DNA of 64,000 nucleotides from Pseudomonas sp. LD120 (lineage in GTDB: Bacteria > Pseudomonadota > Gammaproteobacteria > Pseudomonadales > Pseudomonadaceae), in contig NZ_WVHL01000005.1 of assembly GCF_009861525.1 (NCBI RefSeq), positions 2,232,001-2,296,000 on the forward strand. The letters are read 5' to 3'. The notes beneath the pieces are model-generated. The model was not told the origin of the DNA and did no database searches. It saw nothing but the letters and a program-made list of their open reading frames with translations. Made by a program: the position numbers and the translations under genes. This document shows positions 34,383-43,945 of this stretch, one piece after another (positions within the stretch are counted from its first letter, which is position 1; every line of letters begins with the position of its first letter).

Positions 34383-36782
34383 TCAGGGCTGAGTCGGCTC
34401 GGCTGCAGGTTCAACTCGTTTGTTTGCCTGTAACTGGCGCATTTGCTCGCAACCCCACAACACCCGCTCCGGTGTCGCCGGGGCGTCGATCTGTGGCTGG
34501 TGACGGTAGCCGCCAAGGCTGGCCACCGCGTCCTTGATCGCGCACCAGGCGGCGATGCCGAGCATGAACGGCGGTTCGCCCACGGCCTTGGAGTGGAACA
34601 CCGTGTCTTCCGGGTTCTTGCGGTTTTCCACCAGCTTGACTCGCAGGTCCGCAGGCATGTCGGCCACGGCTGGGATCTTGTAGCTGGCCGGTCCGTTGGT
34701 CATCAGTTTGCCCTTGGCGTTCCACACCAACTCTTCGCTGGTCAGCCAGCCCATGCCCTGGATGTAGCCGCCTTCTACCTGGCCGATGTCGATGGCCGGG
34801 TTCAGCGAGGCGCCGACGTCATGCAGGATGTCGGTGCGCAGCATTTTGTACTCGCCGGTCAGGGTATCGACTATCACTTCGGCACAGGCAGCGCCGAAGG
34901 CGTAGTAGTAGAACGGCCGACCTCGGGCCTGGGCGCGGTCGTAGTAGATTTTCGGGGTCTTGTAGAAGCCGGTGCTGGACAGCGACACCTGGGCAAAATA
35001 GGCCTGCTGGATCAGCTCTTCGAAGCTCAGGATGTGGTCACGAACCCGCACATGGCCGTTGTGGAACTCCACGTCTTCCTCGCTGACCTGGTATGCGCGC
35101 GCGGCGAACTCCACCAGGCGGTTCTTGATGGTCTGCGCGGCATTCTGCGCGGCCTTGCCGTTGAGGTCGGCGCCACTGGAAGCGGCGGTGGGGGAGGTGT
35201 TGGGCACCTTGTCGGTGTTGGTGGCGGTGATCTGTACTCGCCCGATGTCCACTTGGAACACCTCGGCCACCACTTGCGCCACCTTGACGTTCAGACCCTG
35301 GCCCATTTCCGTGCCGCCGTGGTTCAGGTGGATGCTGCCGTCGGTGTAGACGTGAATCAGCGCGCCGGCCTGGTTGAGGAAGCTGGCGGTGAAGGAGATG
35401 CCGAACTTCACCGGGGTCAGTGCCAGGCCCTTTTTCAGGATCGGGCTGTTGGCGTTGTACCGGCGGATGGCTTCGCGACGCTCGGCATACTGGCTGCTGG
35501 CTTCCAGTTCGGCGGTCATCTCTTCGAGCATGTTGTGCTCGACGGTCTGGTAGTAGTGGGTGACGTTACGCTCGGTCTTGCCGTAGTAGTTGGCCTTGCG
35601 CACCGCCAGCGGGTCCAGGTGCAGGTGGCGGGCAATGGCGTCCATCACCTCCTCGATGGCGACCATGCCTTGCGGGCCGCCGAAGCCGCGGTAGGCGGTG
35701 TTCGACGCGGTGTTGGTCTTGCAGCGATGGCCGTTGATGGTGGCGTCGCCCAGGTAGTAGGCGTTGTCGGCGTGAAACATCGCCCGGTCGACGATGGACG
35801 CCGAGAGGTCAGGTGAGCAGCCGCAGTTGCCCGCCAGTTCCAGCTGGATGCCGTGCAGGCGCCCGTTGTTGTCGAAGCCCACGTCGTATTCGATGTAGAA
35901 GGGGTGGCGCTTGCCGGTCATGAGCATGTCTTCGACCCGTGGCAGACGCATCTTGGTCGGTTGGCCGGTGAGGCGGGCGATCACTGCGCACAGGCAGGCG
36001 GGGCTGGCGGCCTGGGTTTCCTTGCCGCCGAAACCGCCGCCCATGCGCCGCATGTCGACCACGATCTTGTTCATCGACACGTCGAGCACTTCCGCCACCA
36101 GCTTCTGTACTTCGGTGGGGTTCTGGGTCGAGCAGTAGACGAGCATGCCGCCGTCTTCGGTGGGCATTACCGAGGAAATCTGGGTTTCCAGGTAGAAATG
36201 TTCCTGGCCACCGATATGCAGGGTGCCCTGGATGCGGTGTTCGGCGCTGGCCAGGGCGCCGGCCGAATCGCCGCGTTGATGGGTGTGGCTGTCCAGCACG
36301 AAGTGGCGCTTGCGCAGGGCTTCGACCACATCCAGCACCGGCTCCAGGTCCTCGTATTCGATGATCGCGGCCATGGCCGCCTTGCGCGCGGTGTCCAGGT
36401 TATGGGCGGCTACCGCCAGCACCGGCTGACCGACGAACTGCACGGTGTCGATGGCCAGTAGCGGGTCGCCGGGCAGCAGCGGGCCGATGTCCTTGAGGCC
36501 GGGAATGTCTTCATGGGTAATGGCGATGCGCACGCCTTCGAAGGCGTAGCAGGGACCAGTGTCTATGCTGATGATCTTGGCGTGGGCCCGGTCCGACTGC
36601 CTTGCGTAGACGTGCAGTTGATTGGGGAATTCTAGGCGGTCATCGATGTACACGGCTTCACCGGATACGTGCTTGTCGGCGCTGTCGTGCTTGACGCTGC
36701 GGCCGACGCCGGTGCTCAGGTCCTGGTGAAACAGGGCAGTCAGTTCGGCTTGGGTCTTCTCGACCTTGTGATGATTAGACAT
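34383..36782 (-). CDS. xdhB: Xanthine dehydrogenase, molybdopterin-binding large subunit
   Basis: A 799-residue subunit. MRRMGGGFGGKETQAA (Moco dithiolene region), AYRGFGGPQGMVAIE with the substrate Arg, NHGGTEMGQGLN and the C-terminal VGEPPFMLG with the catalytic Glu are the hallmarks. Together with XdhA it oxidises hypoxanthine to xanthine and xanthine to urate. The start overlaps the xdhA stop by eight bases, so translation is coupled. Confidence 0.96.
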   Translation of the reverse strand: MSNHHKVEKTQAELTALFHQDLSTGVGRSVKHDSADKHVSGEAVYIDDRLEFPNQLHVYARQSDRAHAKIISIDTGPCYAFEGVRIAITHEDIPGLKDIGPLLPGDPLLAIDTVQFVGQPVLAVAAHNLDTARKAAMAAIIEYEDLEPVLDVVEALRKRHFVLDSHTHQRGDSAGALASAEHRIQGTLHIGGQEHFYLETQISSVMPTEDGGMLVYCSTQNPTEVQKLVAEVLDVSMNKIVVDMRRMGGGFGGKETQAASPACLCAVIARLTGQPTKMRLPRVEDMLMTGKRHPFYIEYDVGFDNNGRLHGIQLELAGNCGCSPDLSASIVDRAMFHADNAYYLGDATINGHRCKTNTASNTAYRGFGGPQGMVAIEEVMDAIARHLHLDPLAVRKANYYGKTERNVTHYYQTVEHNMLEEMTAELEASSQYAERREAIRRYNANSPILKKGLALTPVKFGISFTASFLNQAGALIHVYTDGSIHLNHGGTEMGQGLNVKVAQVVAEVFQVDIGRVQITATNTDKVPNTSPTAASSGADLNGKAAQNAAQTIKNRLVEFAARAYQVSEEDVEFHNGHVRVRDHILSFEELIQQAYFAQVSLSSTGFYKTPKIYYDRAQARGRPFYYYAFGAACAEVIVDTLTGEYKMLRTDILHDVGASLNPAIDIGQVEGGYIQGMGWLTSEELVWNAKGKLMTNGPASYKIPAVADMPADLRVKLVENRKNPEDTVFHSKAVGEPPFMLGIAAWCAIKDAVASLGGYRHQPQIDAPATPERVLWGCEQMRQLQANKRVEPAAEPTQP

Positions 36783-38229
36783 AAGCGGTCACCCGGGTCT
36801 CGATGTGCGGTGTGTGCAGTTCGATGAAGTATTTGCGCAGCAGGTTCTGTGCGCTCAACAGGCGGTATTCCTTGCTCGCGCGAAAGTCCGAAAGCGGGGT
36901 GAAATCTTCCGTCAATGCGGCGCAGGCACGTTCTATCGTCGCCTGGTTCCAAGGGGCGCCGATCAACGCCGCCTCGCAGCGCTTGGCCCGTTTCGGGATC
37001 GCCGCCATGCCGCCGAAGGCGATGCGCGCAGCGCTGACCATGGCGTTGTCGATGCGCAGGTTGAAGGCCGCGCAGACCGCGGAAATATCATCGTCCAGGC
37101 GCTTGGACACCTTGTAGGCACGGAACAGTCGCTCGGCGCTGGCCCGGGGCACGATGATCTTCTCGATGAACTCGCTTTCCTGGCGGGCGGTGACCCGGTA
37201 GTCGATGAAATAGTCTTCCAGGGCCAGGGTGCGTCGCACTTGGCCCTTGCACAGAACGATCTGCGCACCGAGGGCAATCAGCAGCGGCGGCGAGTCGCCG
37301 ATGGGCGAGGCGTTGCCGATGTTGCCGCCCAGGGTGCCCTGGTTGCGGATCTGCAACGAGGCGAAGCGTTGCAGCAATTCGCCGAAGTCCGGGTACTCGG
37401 CGCGCAGGGCCTCGTAGCAGTCGGTGAGGGCGGTGGCGGCGCCGATTTCCAGGCGATCGTCGAAGCGTTCGATGCGCTTCATTTCGGCAATGTTGCCGAC
37501 GTAGATCATCACCGGCAGGGTGCGGTGGAACTGGGTCACTTCCAGGGCCAGATCGGTGCCGCCGGCCAGCAACCGGGCTTGTGGATAGGCGTCGTAGAGG
37601 TCGGCCAGATCGGCTACGGTCAACGGCACCAGGCAGCGCTTGTCGCCACTGTTAAGCTCGCCGGTGTCCTGGGGCGCGATGGCTTTGAGGCGTTTAATGG
37701 TCTCGGTTTGCTGGGCGTCGAACTGATCGCTTGGCTGGCCGCAGCAGGCTTGTTCGGCGGCGGCGAGAATTGGCCGGTAGCCGGTGCAGCGACACAGGTT
37801 GCCGGCCAGGGCCTCATGGGCCTTGTGGGCGTCGGGTTCACTGCTGTTCTTTTGCAGGGCGAACAACGACATGACGAACCCTGGGGTGCAAAAGCCGCAT
37901 TGTGAGCCGTGGCACTCGACCATGGCCTGCTGCACGCTGTGCAGTTGCCCCTGGTGCTTGAGGCCTTCGACGCTGATCAGTTGCTTGCCGTGCAGGGACG
38001 AGACGAATGTCAGGCACGAGTTGAGGCTGCGATAGCGAATGGATTCGCTGCCCTGTGCATCCACCTGCAGCTCGCCGACCACCACGGTGCAGGCGCCGCA
38101 GTCACCGCTGGCGCAGCCTTCTTTGGTGCCGGGTTTGCCCAGGTGATCGCGCAGGTAGTTGAGCACAGTCAGGTTCGGGTCCAGGGCGTGCTCGCTACGG
38201 AGTTCCTGGTTGAGTAAAAACTGGATCAC
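36775..38229 (-). CDS. xdhA: Xanthine dehydrogenase, FeS/FAD small subunit
   Basis: A 484-residue subunit. The N-terminal plant-type [2Fe-2S] domain has CASGDCGACTVV, and the second [2Fe-2S] domain has QCGFCTPGFVMS and NLCRCTGYRPIL. An FAD domain from about 200 has LLAGGTDLALEV and TLGGNIGNASPIGDSPP, and a CO-dehydrogenase-type C-terminus follows. It passes electrons from the Mo site to NAD+. First gene of xdhA-xdhB-xdhC-guaD, with two candidate operators about 60-100 bases upstream. Confidence 0.96.
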   Translation of the reverse strand: MIQFLLNQELRSEHALDPNLTVLNYLRDHLGKPGTKEGCASGDCGACTVVVGELQVDAQGSESIRYRSLNSCLTFVSSLHGKQLISVEGLKHQGQLHSVQQAMVECHGSQCGFCTPGFVMSLFALQKNSSEPDAHKAHEALAGNLCRCTGYRPILAAAEQACCGQPSDQFDAQQTETIKRLKAIAPQDTGELNSGDKRCLVPLTVADLADLYDAYPQARLLAGGTDLALEVTQFHRTLPVMIYVGNIAEMKRIERFDDRLEIGAATALTDCYEALRAEYPDFGELLQRFASLQIRNQGTLGGNIGNASPIGDSPPLLIALGAQIVLCKGQVRRTLALEDYFIDYRVTARQESEFIEKIIVPRASAERLFRAYKVSKRLDDDISAVCAAFNLRIDNAMVSAARIAFGGMAAIPKRAKRCEAALIGAPWNQATIERACAALTEDFTPLSDFRASKEYRLLSAQNLLRKYFIELHTPHIETRVTAYV

Positions 38230-38287
38230 GGAAGGCCTCGCAGACTCATTATTGTTGTTAACCGACGTGGGCCGAATTTAGTCATGT

Positions 38288-38326
38288 CTGACTTTTCGGT
38301 CAATGATTTTCTGACCTTTGGGTCAG
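38288..38326. promoter_or_regulatory. Tandem inverted-repeat operators in front of xdhA
   Basis: CTGACC-TTTG-GGTCAG (38311-38326) is a perfect 6-4-6 inverted repeat. A degenerate copy CTGACT-TTTC-GGTCAA lies at 38288-38303, 23 bases away centre to centre, on the same face of the helix within about two turns. They lie in the 347-base region between xdhA and the divergent GntR gene, the natural binding place for that regulator. A 67-codon minus-strand frame in the rest of this region is not convincing. Confidence 0.6.
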
Positions 38327-38576
38327 GAAATGTTGGCGGGTAACACTTCAAGTATTAACGCGATCGCCGCAGTCGCCACGCAGGCTGCGAATATCAGCTG
38401 AACACGCTGGTCTTGCCCGCTGATCGCGACCTTGGGTGGTGACTGTGGGGAAATGCTCGAATCGCGATCAATCTGCGTGTTTCGTGGCAAATTCCGCTGT
38501 CTGGGCACTCCGCGACAAGGTATCAATTGCGCTACACTGCGCCGCTTGTGTCGATTAAAGATTTTGAAGGAAAACC

Positions 38577-39236
38577 ATGACGTTCAAGGCGCCGGACAGT
38601 CTCGCCGAGCAAATCGCTCACCACCTCGCCGAACGTATCATTCGCGGGGATCTCAAGCCTGGGGAGCGCATTCAGGAGCAGAAGGTCACCCTGGCCCTTA
38701 ATGTCAGCCGTGGTTCGGTTCGCGAAGCGTTGCTGATTCTTGAACGGCGCCATTTGATCGCCATCCTGCCTCGGCGAGGCGCCCACGTTACCGAGCTCAC
38801 CGAGCATAAGGTTCGCAGTCTCTGCAGACTGATGAGCGAGCTGTACATCCTGTTGGGCAACTCGGTAGCCAGCGGTTGGACACAGCAGAGCGACATGGCT
38901 CCGTTCCTGCAGATCCAGCAGCGTCTTGAGGGTGCCTACCAGCGTCAGGACGTCCGCGCTTTCGTCGAAGACAGTTTCAGCGTCATGCGCGCGGCCTATC
39001 CTTTTGCCAATAACCCGTACCTGCAGGAGACCGTCGAAAACCTGCAACCGGCCATGAGCCGTGCTTATTACCTGGCGCTGGATCAGCGCAAGGCGTCGAT
39101 GAGTGAGTACCTGGAGTTGTTCGAGCAGTTGCTGGCGGCGGTGCTGGCCCGTGATCTGGCGCAGATCCGCCAGGTGTTGACGGCCTATGCCCAGCGCAGC
39201 ATCGATCAGGTGGTAGCTGCGTTGGCGGATGCGTAA
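38577..39236 (+). CDS. GntR-family transcriptional regulator (FadR/FCD subfamily), likely xdh operon regulator
   Basis: A 219-residue FCD-type GntR protein. The winged helix is HHLAERIIRGDLKPGERIQEQKVTLALNVSRGSVREALLILERRHLIAILPRRGAHV, and the C-terminal ligand domain is all-helical. It is divergent from xdhA and shares the intergenic region that carries two operator-like repeats. Control of purine catabolism is the simplest reading. Its stop is two bases before the smc GTG, so it may also run into smc. Confidence 0.9.
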   Translation: MTFKAPDSLAEQIAHHLAERIIRGDLKPGERIQEQKVTLALNVSRGSVREALLILERRHLIAILPRRGAHVTELTEHKVRSLCRLMSELYILLGNSVASGWTQQSDMAPFLQIQQRLEGAYQRQDVRAFVEDSFSVMRAAYPFANNPYLQETVENLQPAMSRAYYLALDQRKASMSEYLELFEQLLAAVLARDLAQIRQVLTAYAQRSIDQVVAALADA

Positions 39237-39238
39237 GC

Positions 39239-42200
39239 GTGCGACTCAAGTGCATCAAGCTGGCGGGGTTCAAGTCCTTCGTCGATCCGACCACGGTGAC
39301 CTTCCCCAGTAACATGGCGGCGGTGGTCGGGCCCAATGGTTGCGGCAAATCGAACATCATCGACGCCGTGCGCTGGGTGATGGGCGAAAGCTCGGCGAAA
39401 AACCTGCGTGGCGAGTCGATGACCGACGTCATCTTCAACGGTTCCACCAGTCGCAAGCCGGTGAGCCAGGCCAGCATCGAACTGGTGTTTGATAATTCCG
39501 ACGGCACCCTGGTGGGCGAGTACGCGGCCTATGCGGAGATTTCCATCCGCCGCAAGGTGACCCGCGACAGCCAGAACAGCTACTTCCTCAACGGCGCCAA
39601 GTGTCGCCGTCGCGACATCACCGACATCTTCCTTGGCACCGGCCTGGGGCCGCGCAGCTACTCGATCATCGAGCAGGGCATGATCTCCAAGCTGATCGAG
39701 GCCAAGCCCGAAGACCTGCGCAACTTCATCGAAGAAGCCGCGGGCATCTCCAAGTACAAGGAGCGTCGGCGCGAAACCGAAAGCCGCATCCGCCGCACCC
39801 ATGAGAACCTCGCTCGCTTGACCGACCTGCGCGAAGAGCTGGAACGTCAGCTCGAGCGTTTGCACCGTCAAGCCCAGGCTGCCGAGAAGTATCAGGAATA
39901 CAAGGCCGAGGAGCGTCAGCTCAAGGCGCAACTGTCGGCCTTGCGCTGGCAGGCATTGGATGAGCAGGTGGCTCAGCGTGAGTCAGTGATCGGCAGCCAG
40001 GAGGTCAGTTTCGAGGCCCTGGTGGCCGAGCAGCGTAATGCCGACGCCGCCATCGAACGCTTTCGCGATGGCCACCATGAGCTGTCCGAGCGCTTCAATC
40101 TGGTGCAGGGGCGCTTCTATTCAGTGGGTGGTGACATCGCGCGGGTCGAGCAGAGCATCCAGCATGGCCAGCAGCGCCTGCGGCAGTTGCAGGACGATCT
40201 CAAGGAAGCCGAGCGCGCGCGCCTGGAAACCGAATCGCACCTGGGCCACGACCGCACGTTGCTGGCGACCCTGGGCGAAGAGTTGGCGATGCTTGAGCCC
40301 GAGCAGGAAGTGACCGCCGCTGCCGCCGAAGAAGCCGCCGCAACCCTGGAAGAAGCCGAAACCACCATGCACGGCTGGCAGGAACAGTGGGATGCTTTCA
40401 ACCTCAGTTCCGCCGAACCCCGGCGTCAGTCGGAAGTGCAGCAGTCGCGGATTCAGCAGTTGGAAGGCAGCATGGAGCGTCTGTTCGAGCGTCAACGGCG
40501 GCTGGTGGAGGAGCGCGAGCAGCTCTTGGCTGACCCGGAAGACGCGGCGATCCTCGAACTCAATGAGCAGTTGGCCGCCAGCGAAGCGACCCTGGAAGAC
40601 CTGCAGGCCAGCGAAGAGTCCCAGGTCGAGCGTCTGGAGCAGTTGCGCCAGCAACTGCAACAGGCTACTCAGGCCCAGCAACAGGCTCAGGGCGAGCTGC
40701 AGCGACTCAATGGGCGGCTGGCTTCTTTGGAGGCCTTGCAGCAAGCCGCGTTGGACCCGGGAACCGGTGCCGCGCAATGGTTGCGCGATCAACAGTTGGC
40801 TGAGCGCCCGCGTCTGGCCGATGGCATGCAGGTAGAGGCTGGCTGGGAGCTGGCGGTGGAAACCGTGCTTGGCGCCGATCTGCAGGCGGTATTGGTGGAC
40901 GATTTTGCCGGCATCGACCTGGCGGGGTTCGAGCAGGGCGACTTGCGCCTTTTGACGCTGCAGGGTGACGCCTTGCGTATGCCGGGCAGCCTGTTGGACA
41001 AAGTTGAATCGCAGGTTGATCTGTCGCCCTGGCTGGGGCAGGTCAAACCGGTGGAAAGCCTTGAGCAGGCTTTGGCCTTGCGGGGGCAGTTGACTGCGGG
41101 GCAAAGCCTGATCAGCCGCGACGGATACTGGGTCGGTCGGCACTTTCTGCGGGTGCGCCGCGCCAGCGAAGCGCAAAGCGGCGTGCTGGCCCGCGGCCAG
41201 GAAATTCAGCAACTGACCGTGGAACGTGATGAGCGCGAAGCCAGTGTCGAAGCCCTGGAAAGCCAGTTGCTCAACCTGCGGGCCCAGCAGCGTCAGCAGG
41301 AGAACGGTCGCGAGCATCTGCGCCGGCTATTGCAGGATGAGGCCCGTCAACAAGGCGAGTTGAAAGCCAAGCTGTCCGCCGGCAAGGCCAAGGCCGAGCA
41401 GTTGAATCTGCGCCGTACTCGTCTTGACGAAGAGTTGGTGGAACTTGGCGAGCAGCGAGAGCTGGAGCATGAACAAATTGGTGAGGCGCGCCTGCAATTG
41501 CAGGAAGCCCTCGACAGCATGGCTCTGGACACCGAACAGCGTGAGCTGCTGCTGGCCCAGCGCGACAGTCTGCGCGAGCGCCTTGATCGGGTGCGCCAGG
41601 AGGCGCGCCAGCACAAGGATCACGCCCATCAACTGGCGGTGCGCATGGGCTCGCTCAAGGCTCAGCACGATTCCACTCGTCAGGCTCTGGAACGCTTGGC
41701 GTTGCAGTCCGAGCGCCTGACCGAGAAGCGTGAGCAGCTCAGCCTCAACCTGGAGGAGGGTGAGGCGCCGCTGGAAGAGTTGCGCCTCAAGCTCGAAGAG
41801 CTGCTGGAAAAGCGCATGACCGTTGATGTCGAACTCAAGACAGCGCAGATTGCCCTGGAAGAGGCCGATCGCGAACTGCGCGATGCCGAGAAGCGCCGTA
41901 ACCAGGCCGAGCAGCAATCTCAATTGATCCGTGGTCAGCTCGAGCAGCAGCGCATGGAATGGCAGGCTCTGACCGTGCGTCGCAAGACCCTGCAGGAGCA
42001 GTTGCTGGCAGATGGCTATGATCTGGATGGCGTGCTGGCGACCTTGACCGGTGATGCCAGCGAGCAGGCCGCCGAAGACGAGCTGGAGCGCATTGCCGCC
42101 AGAATTCAGCGTTTGGGTGCGATCAACCTTGCCGCCATCGACGAGTACCAGCAGCAGTCCGAGCGCAAGCGCTATCTGGATGCCCAGGACGCTGACCTGG

Positions 42201-42727
42201 TGGAAGCCCTGGAAACCCTGGAGAACGTGATTCGCAAGATTGACAAGGAAACCCGTAATCGCTTCAAGGACACCTTCGATCAGATCAACGGCGGTTTGCA
42301 GGCACTCTTTCCAAAAGTTTTCGGTGGTGGCAGCGCTTATTTGGAACTGACGGGCGAAGATTTACTCGATACAGGGGTAACGATCATGGCGCGTCCTCCT
42401 GGCAAGAAGAACAGCACCATTCATTTGCTCTCGGGTGGTGAAAAGGCACTGACCGCGTTGGCCTTGGTATTCGCTATCTTCAAGTTGAATCCGGCGCCGT
42501 TCTGCATGCTCGATGAAGTTGACGCACCGCTGGATGACGCTAACGTTGGACGCTACGCAAGACTGGTTAAAGAGATGTCGCAGACGGTGCAGTTCATCTA
42601 TATCACCCACAACAAGATCGCCATGGAAATGGCTGATCAGTTAATGGGCGTGACGATGCACGAGCCTGGATGTTCGCGCCTGGTAGCCGTGGATGTTGAG
42701 GAGGCGATGGCGATGGTGGACGCTTGA
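39239..42727 (+). CDS. smc: Chromosome segregation ATPase SMC
   Basis: A 1162-residue SMC. The N-terminal Walker A is VGPNGCGKSNIIDAVRW. Long coiled coils flank a hinge at about 500-660, and the C-terminal signature LLSGGEKALTALALVF precedes Walker B CMLDEVDAPLDDAN. It compacts and separates chromosomes with ScpA/ScpB, which are not in this window. The start is GTG at 39239, two bases after the preceding stop; it gives the conserved MRLKCIKLAGFKSFVDPT. Confidence 0.97.
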   Translation: MRLKCIKLAGFKSFVDPTTVTFPSNMAAVVGPNGCGKSNIIDAVRWVMGESSAKNLRGESMTDVIFNGSTSRKPVSQASIELVFDNSDGTLVGEYAAYAEISIRRKVTRDSQNSYFLNGAKCRRRDITDIFLGTGLGPRSYSIIEQGMISKLIEAKPEDLRNFIEEAAGISKYKERRRETESRIRRTHENLARLTDLREELERQLERLHRQAQAAEKYQEYKAEERQLKAQLSALRWQALDEQVAQRESVIGSQEVSFEALVAEQRNADAAIERFRDGHHELSERFNLVQGRFYSVGGDIARVEQSIQHGQQRLRQLQDDLKEAERARLETESHLGHDRTLLATLGEELAMLEPEQEVTAAAAEEAAATLEEAETTMHGWQEQWDAFNLSSAEPRRQSEVQQSRIQQLEGSMERLFERQRRLVEEREQLLADPEDAAILELNEQLAASEATLEDLQASEESQVERLEQLRQQLQQATQAQQQAQGELQRLNGRLASLEALQQAALDPGTGAAQWLRDQQLAERPRLADGMQVEAGWELAVETVLGADLQAVLVDDFAGIDLAGFEQGDLRLLTLQGDALRMPGSLLDKVESQVDLSPWLGQVKPVESLEQALALRGQLTAGQSLISRDGYWVGRHFLRVRRASEAQSGVLARGQEIQQLTVERDEREASVEALESQLLNLRAQQRQQENGREHLRRLLQDEARQQGELKAKLSAGKAKAEQLNLRRTRLDEELVELGEQRELEHEQIGEARLQLQEALDSMALDTEQRELLLAQRDSLRERLDRVRQEARQHKDHAHQLAVRMGSLKAQHDSTRQALERLALQSERLTEKREQLSLNLEEGEAPLEELRLKLEELLEKRMTVDVELKTAQIALEEADRELRDAEKRRNQAEQQSQLIRGQLEQQRMEWQALTVRRKTLQEQLLADGYDLDGVLATLTGDASEQAAEDELERIAARIQRLGAINLAAIDEYQQQSERKRYLDAQDADLVEALETLENVIRKIDKETRNRFKDTFDQINGGLQALFPKVFGGGSAYLELTGEDLLDTGVTIMARPPGKKNSTIHLLSGGEKALTALALVFAIFKLNPAPFCMLDEVDAPLDDANVGRYARLVKEMSQTVQFIYITHNKIAMEMADQLMGVTMHEPGCSRLVAVDVEEAMAMVDA

Positions 42728-42752
42728 GTCCGGGCCGCTGAGGCGATTGTTG

Positions 42753-42776
42753 GGGGCAATTCGGGGAATTTGCCCC
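42753..42776 (+). terminator. Possible stem-loop after smc
   Basis: GGGGCAATTC pairs imperfectly with GGAATTTGCCCC, 26 bases after the smc stop. No T run follows, so termination is uncertain. Confidence 0.35.
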
Positions 42777-42982
42777 TTACTGAGCTGACCAATCGATAGA
42801 TTGGCCATAACCGTTACGACAGACGGTGTAAAGTTGCCTTTGGTCGTGCTAGTTTAATGTCAATTTTTTCTATGCGTGGGCAAAACGCCATTCAGAACAT
42901 AGAGTTGGCGCCACGTTTTAAAGCGGTTTGCAGATTGTAAACTCCTTATTTTTCAGCATTTTTTATAGAGGCACGGGATTAC

Positions 42983-43837
42983 ATGGAAATCGGTCTGCGC
43001 GAGTGGCTGATCGTCATCGGCATCATTGTTATCGCCGGTATTCTTTTTGATGGCTGGCGGCGTATGCGCGGCGGTAAGGGCAAGTTGAAATTCCGTCTTG
43101 ATCGAAGTCTGTCCAATCTGCCGGACGACGAAGGCAGTGCCGAACTGCTGGGGCCACCCCGGGTGCTGGATACGCATAAAGAACCGCAACTGGACGAGCA
43201 CGATTTACCGTCGGTGAGTATGTCGGCTCGTGAGCCTCGGGAAAATCTTTCGTCCAAGCGCGGCAAGCGTGGTGGCGAGCCGCATCAGGGCGACCTCAAT
43301 CTGAATCTTGATCTGGACGGCGGTCCGAGCTTCAGTAGCCGCGACGATGATTTCCCGGCGGACGAGGACAAGTCCTCCAGTCATGGCGGCAAGGAGCCCG
43401 CGCAAGCCGAAGAAGTGCTGGTGATCAGCGTGATCTGTCGCGATGCAGCGGGCTTCAAGGGCCCGGCTCTGTTGCAGAACATCCTGGAAAGCGGTCTGCG
43501 TTTTGGCGAGATGGATATTTTCCACCGCCACGAAAGCATGGCCGGCAACGGCGAAGTGCTGTTCTCCATGGCCAACGCGGTCAAGCCCGGCGTATTCGAC
43601 CTGGACGATATTGACCACTTCAGCACGCCGGCGGTGAGCTTCTTCCTCGGTTTGCCTGGTCCACGCCATCCAAAGCAGGCTTTTGATGTGATGGTGGCGG
43701 CAGCACGCAAGTTGTCTCAAGAGCTCAATGGTGAGCTCAAGGATGATCAGCGCAGCGTTCTGACCGCTCAGACCATCGAACACTATCGCCAGCGTATCGT
43801 CGAATTCGAACGCCGTGCCCTGACCCAAAAGCGCTAG
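42983..43837 (+). CDS. zipA: Cell division protein ZipA
   Basis: A 284-residue ZipA. It has an N-terminal outside-in membrane helix (LREWLIVIGIIVIAGILFDGW), a basic then acidic disordered linker (to about 145), and a C-terminal FtsZ-binding domain (VLVISVICRDAAGFKGPALLQNILESGLRFGEMDIFHRH). It anchors FtsZ at the membrane during division. It stands between smc and ligA, as in other pseudomonads. AGAGGCACGGG precedes the ATG. Confidence 0.96.
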   Translation: MEIGLREWLIVIGIIVIAGILFDGWRRMRGGKGKLKFRLDRSLSNLPDDEGSAELLGPPRVLDTHKEPQLDEHDLPSVSMSAREPRENLSSKRGKRGGEPHQGDLNLNLDLDGGPSFSSRDDDFPADEDKSSSHGGKEPAQAEEVLVISVICRDAAGFKGPALLQNILESGLRFGEMDIFHRHESMAGNGEVLFSMANAVKPGVFDLDDIDHFSTPAVSFFLGLPGPRHPKQAFDVMVAAARKLSQELNGELKDDQRSVLTAQTIEHYRQRIVEFERRALTQKR

Positions 43838-43945
43838 GCTCGCGCAGCCAGCGCCCTCTCGGGACGCTGGTTTGCTAGCCAAGCCTGTGTGCCAATCTTC
43901 ATATCGAGCAGCCTAGGCTGCTCTTTTGCTTTTTGAGAGAACCCC

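Noticed and set aside
38323..38526. 67-codon minus-strand frame with a hydrophobic C-terminus between xdhA and the GntR gene
   Set aside because: No clear ribosome site, the frame runs into the operator repeats, and no relative is known to me; left as intergenic.
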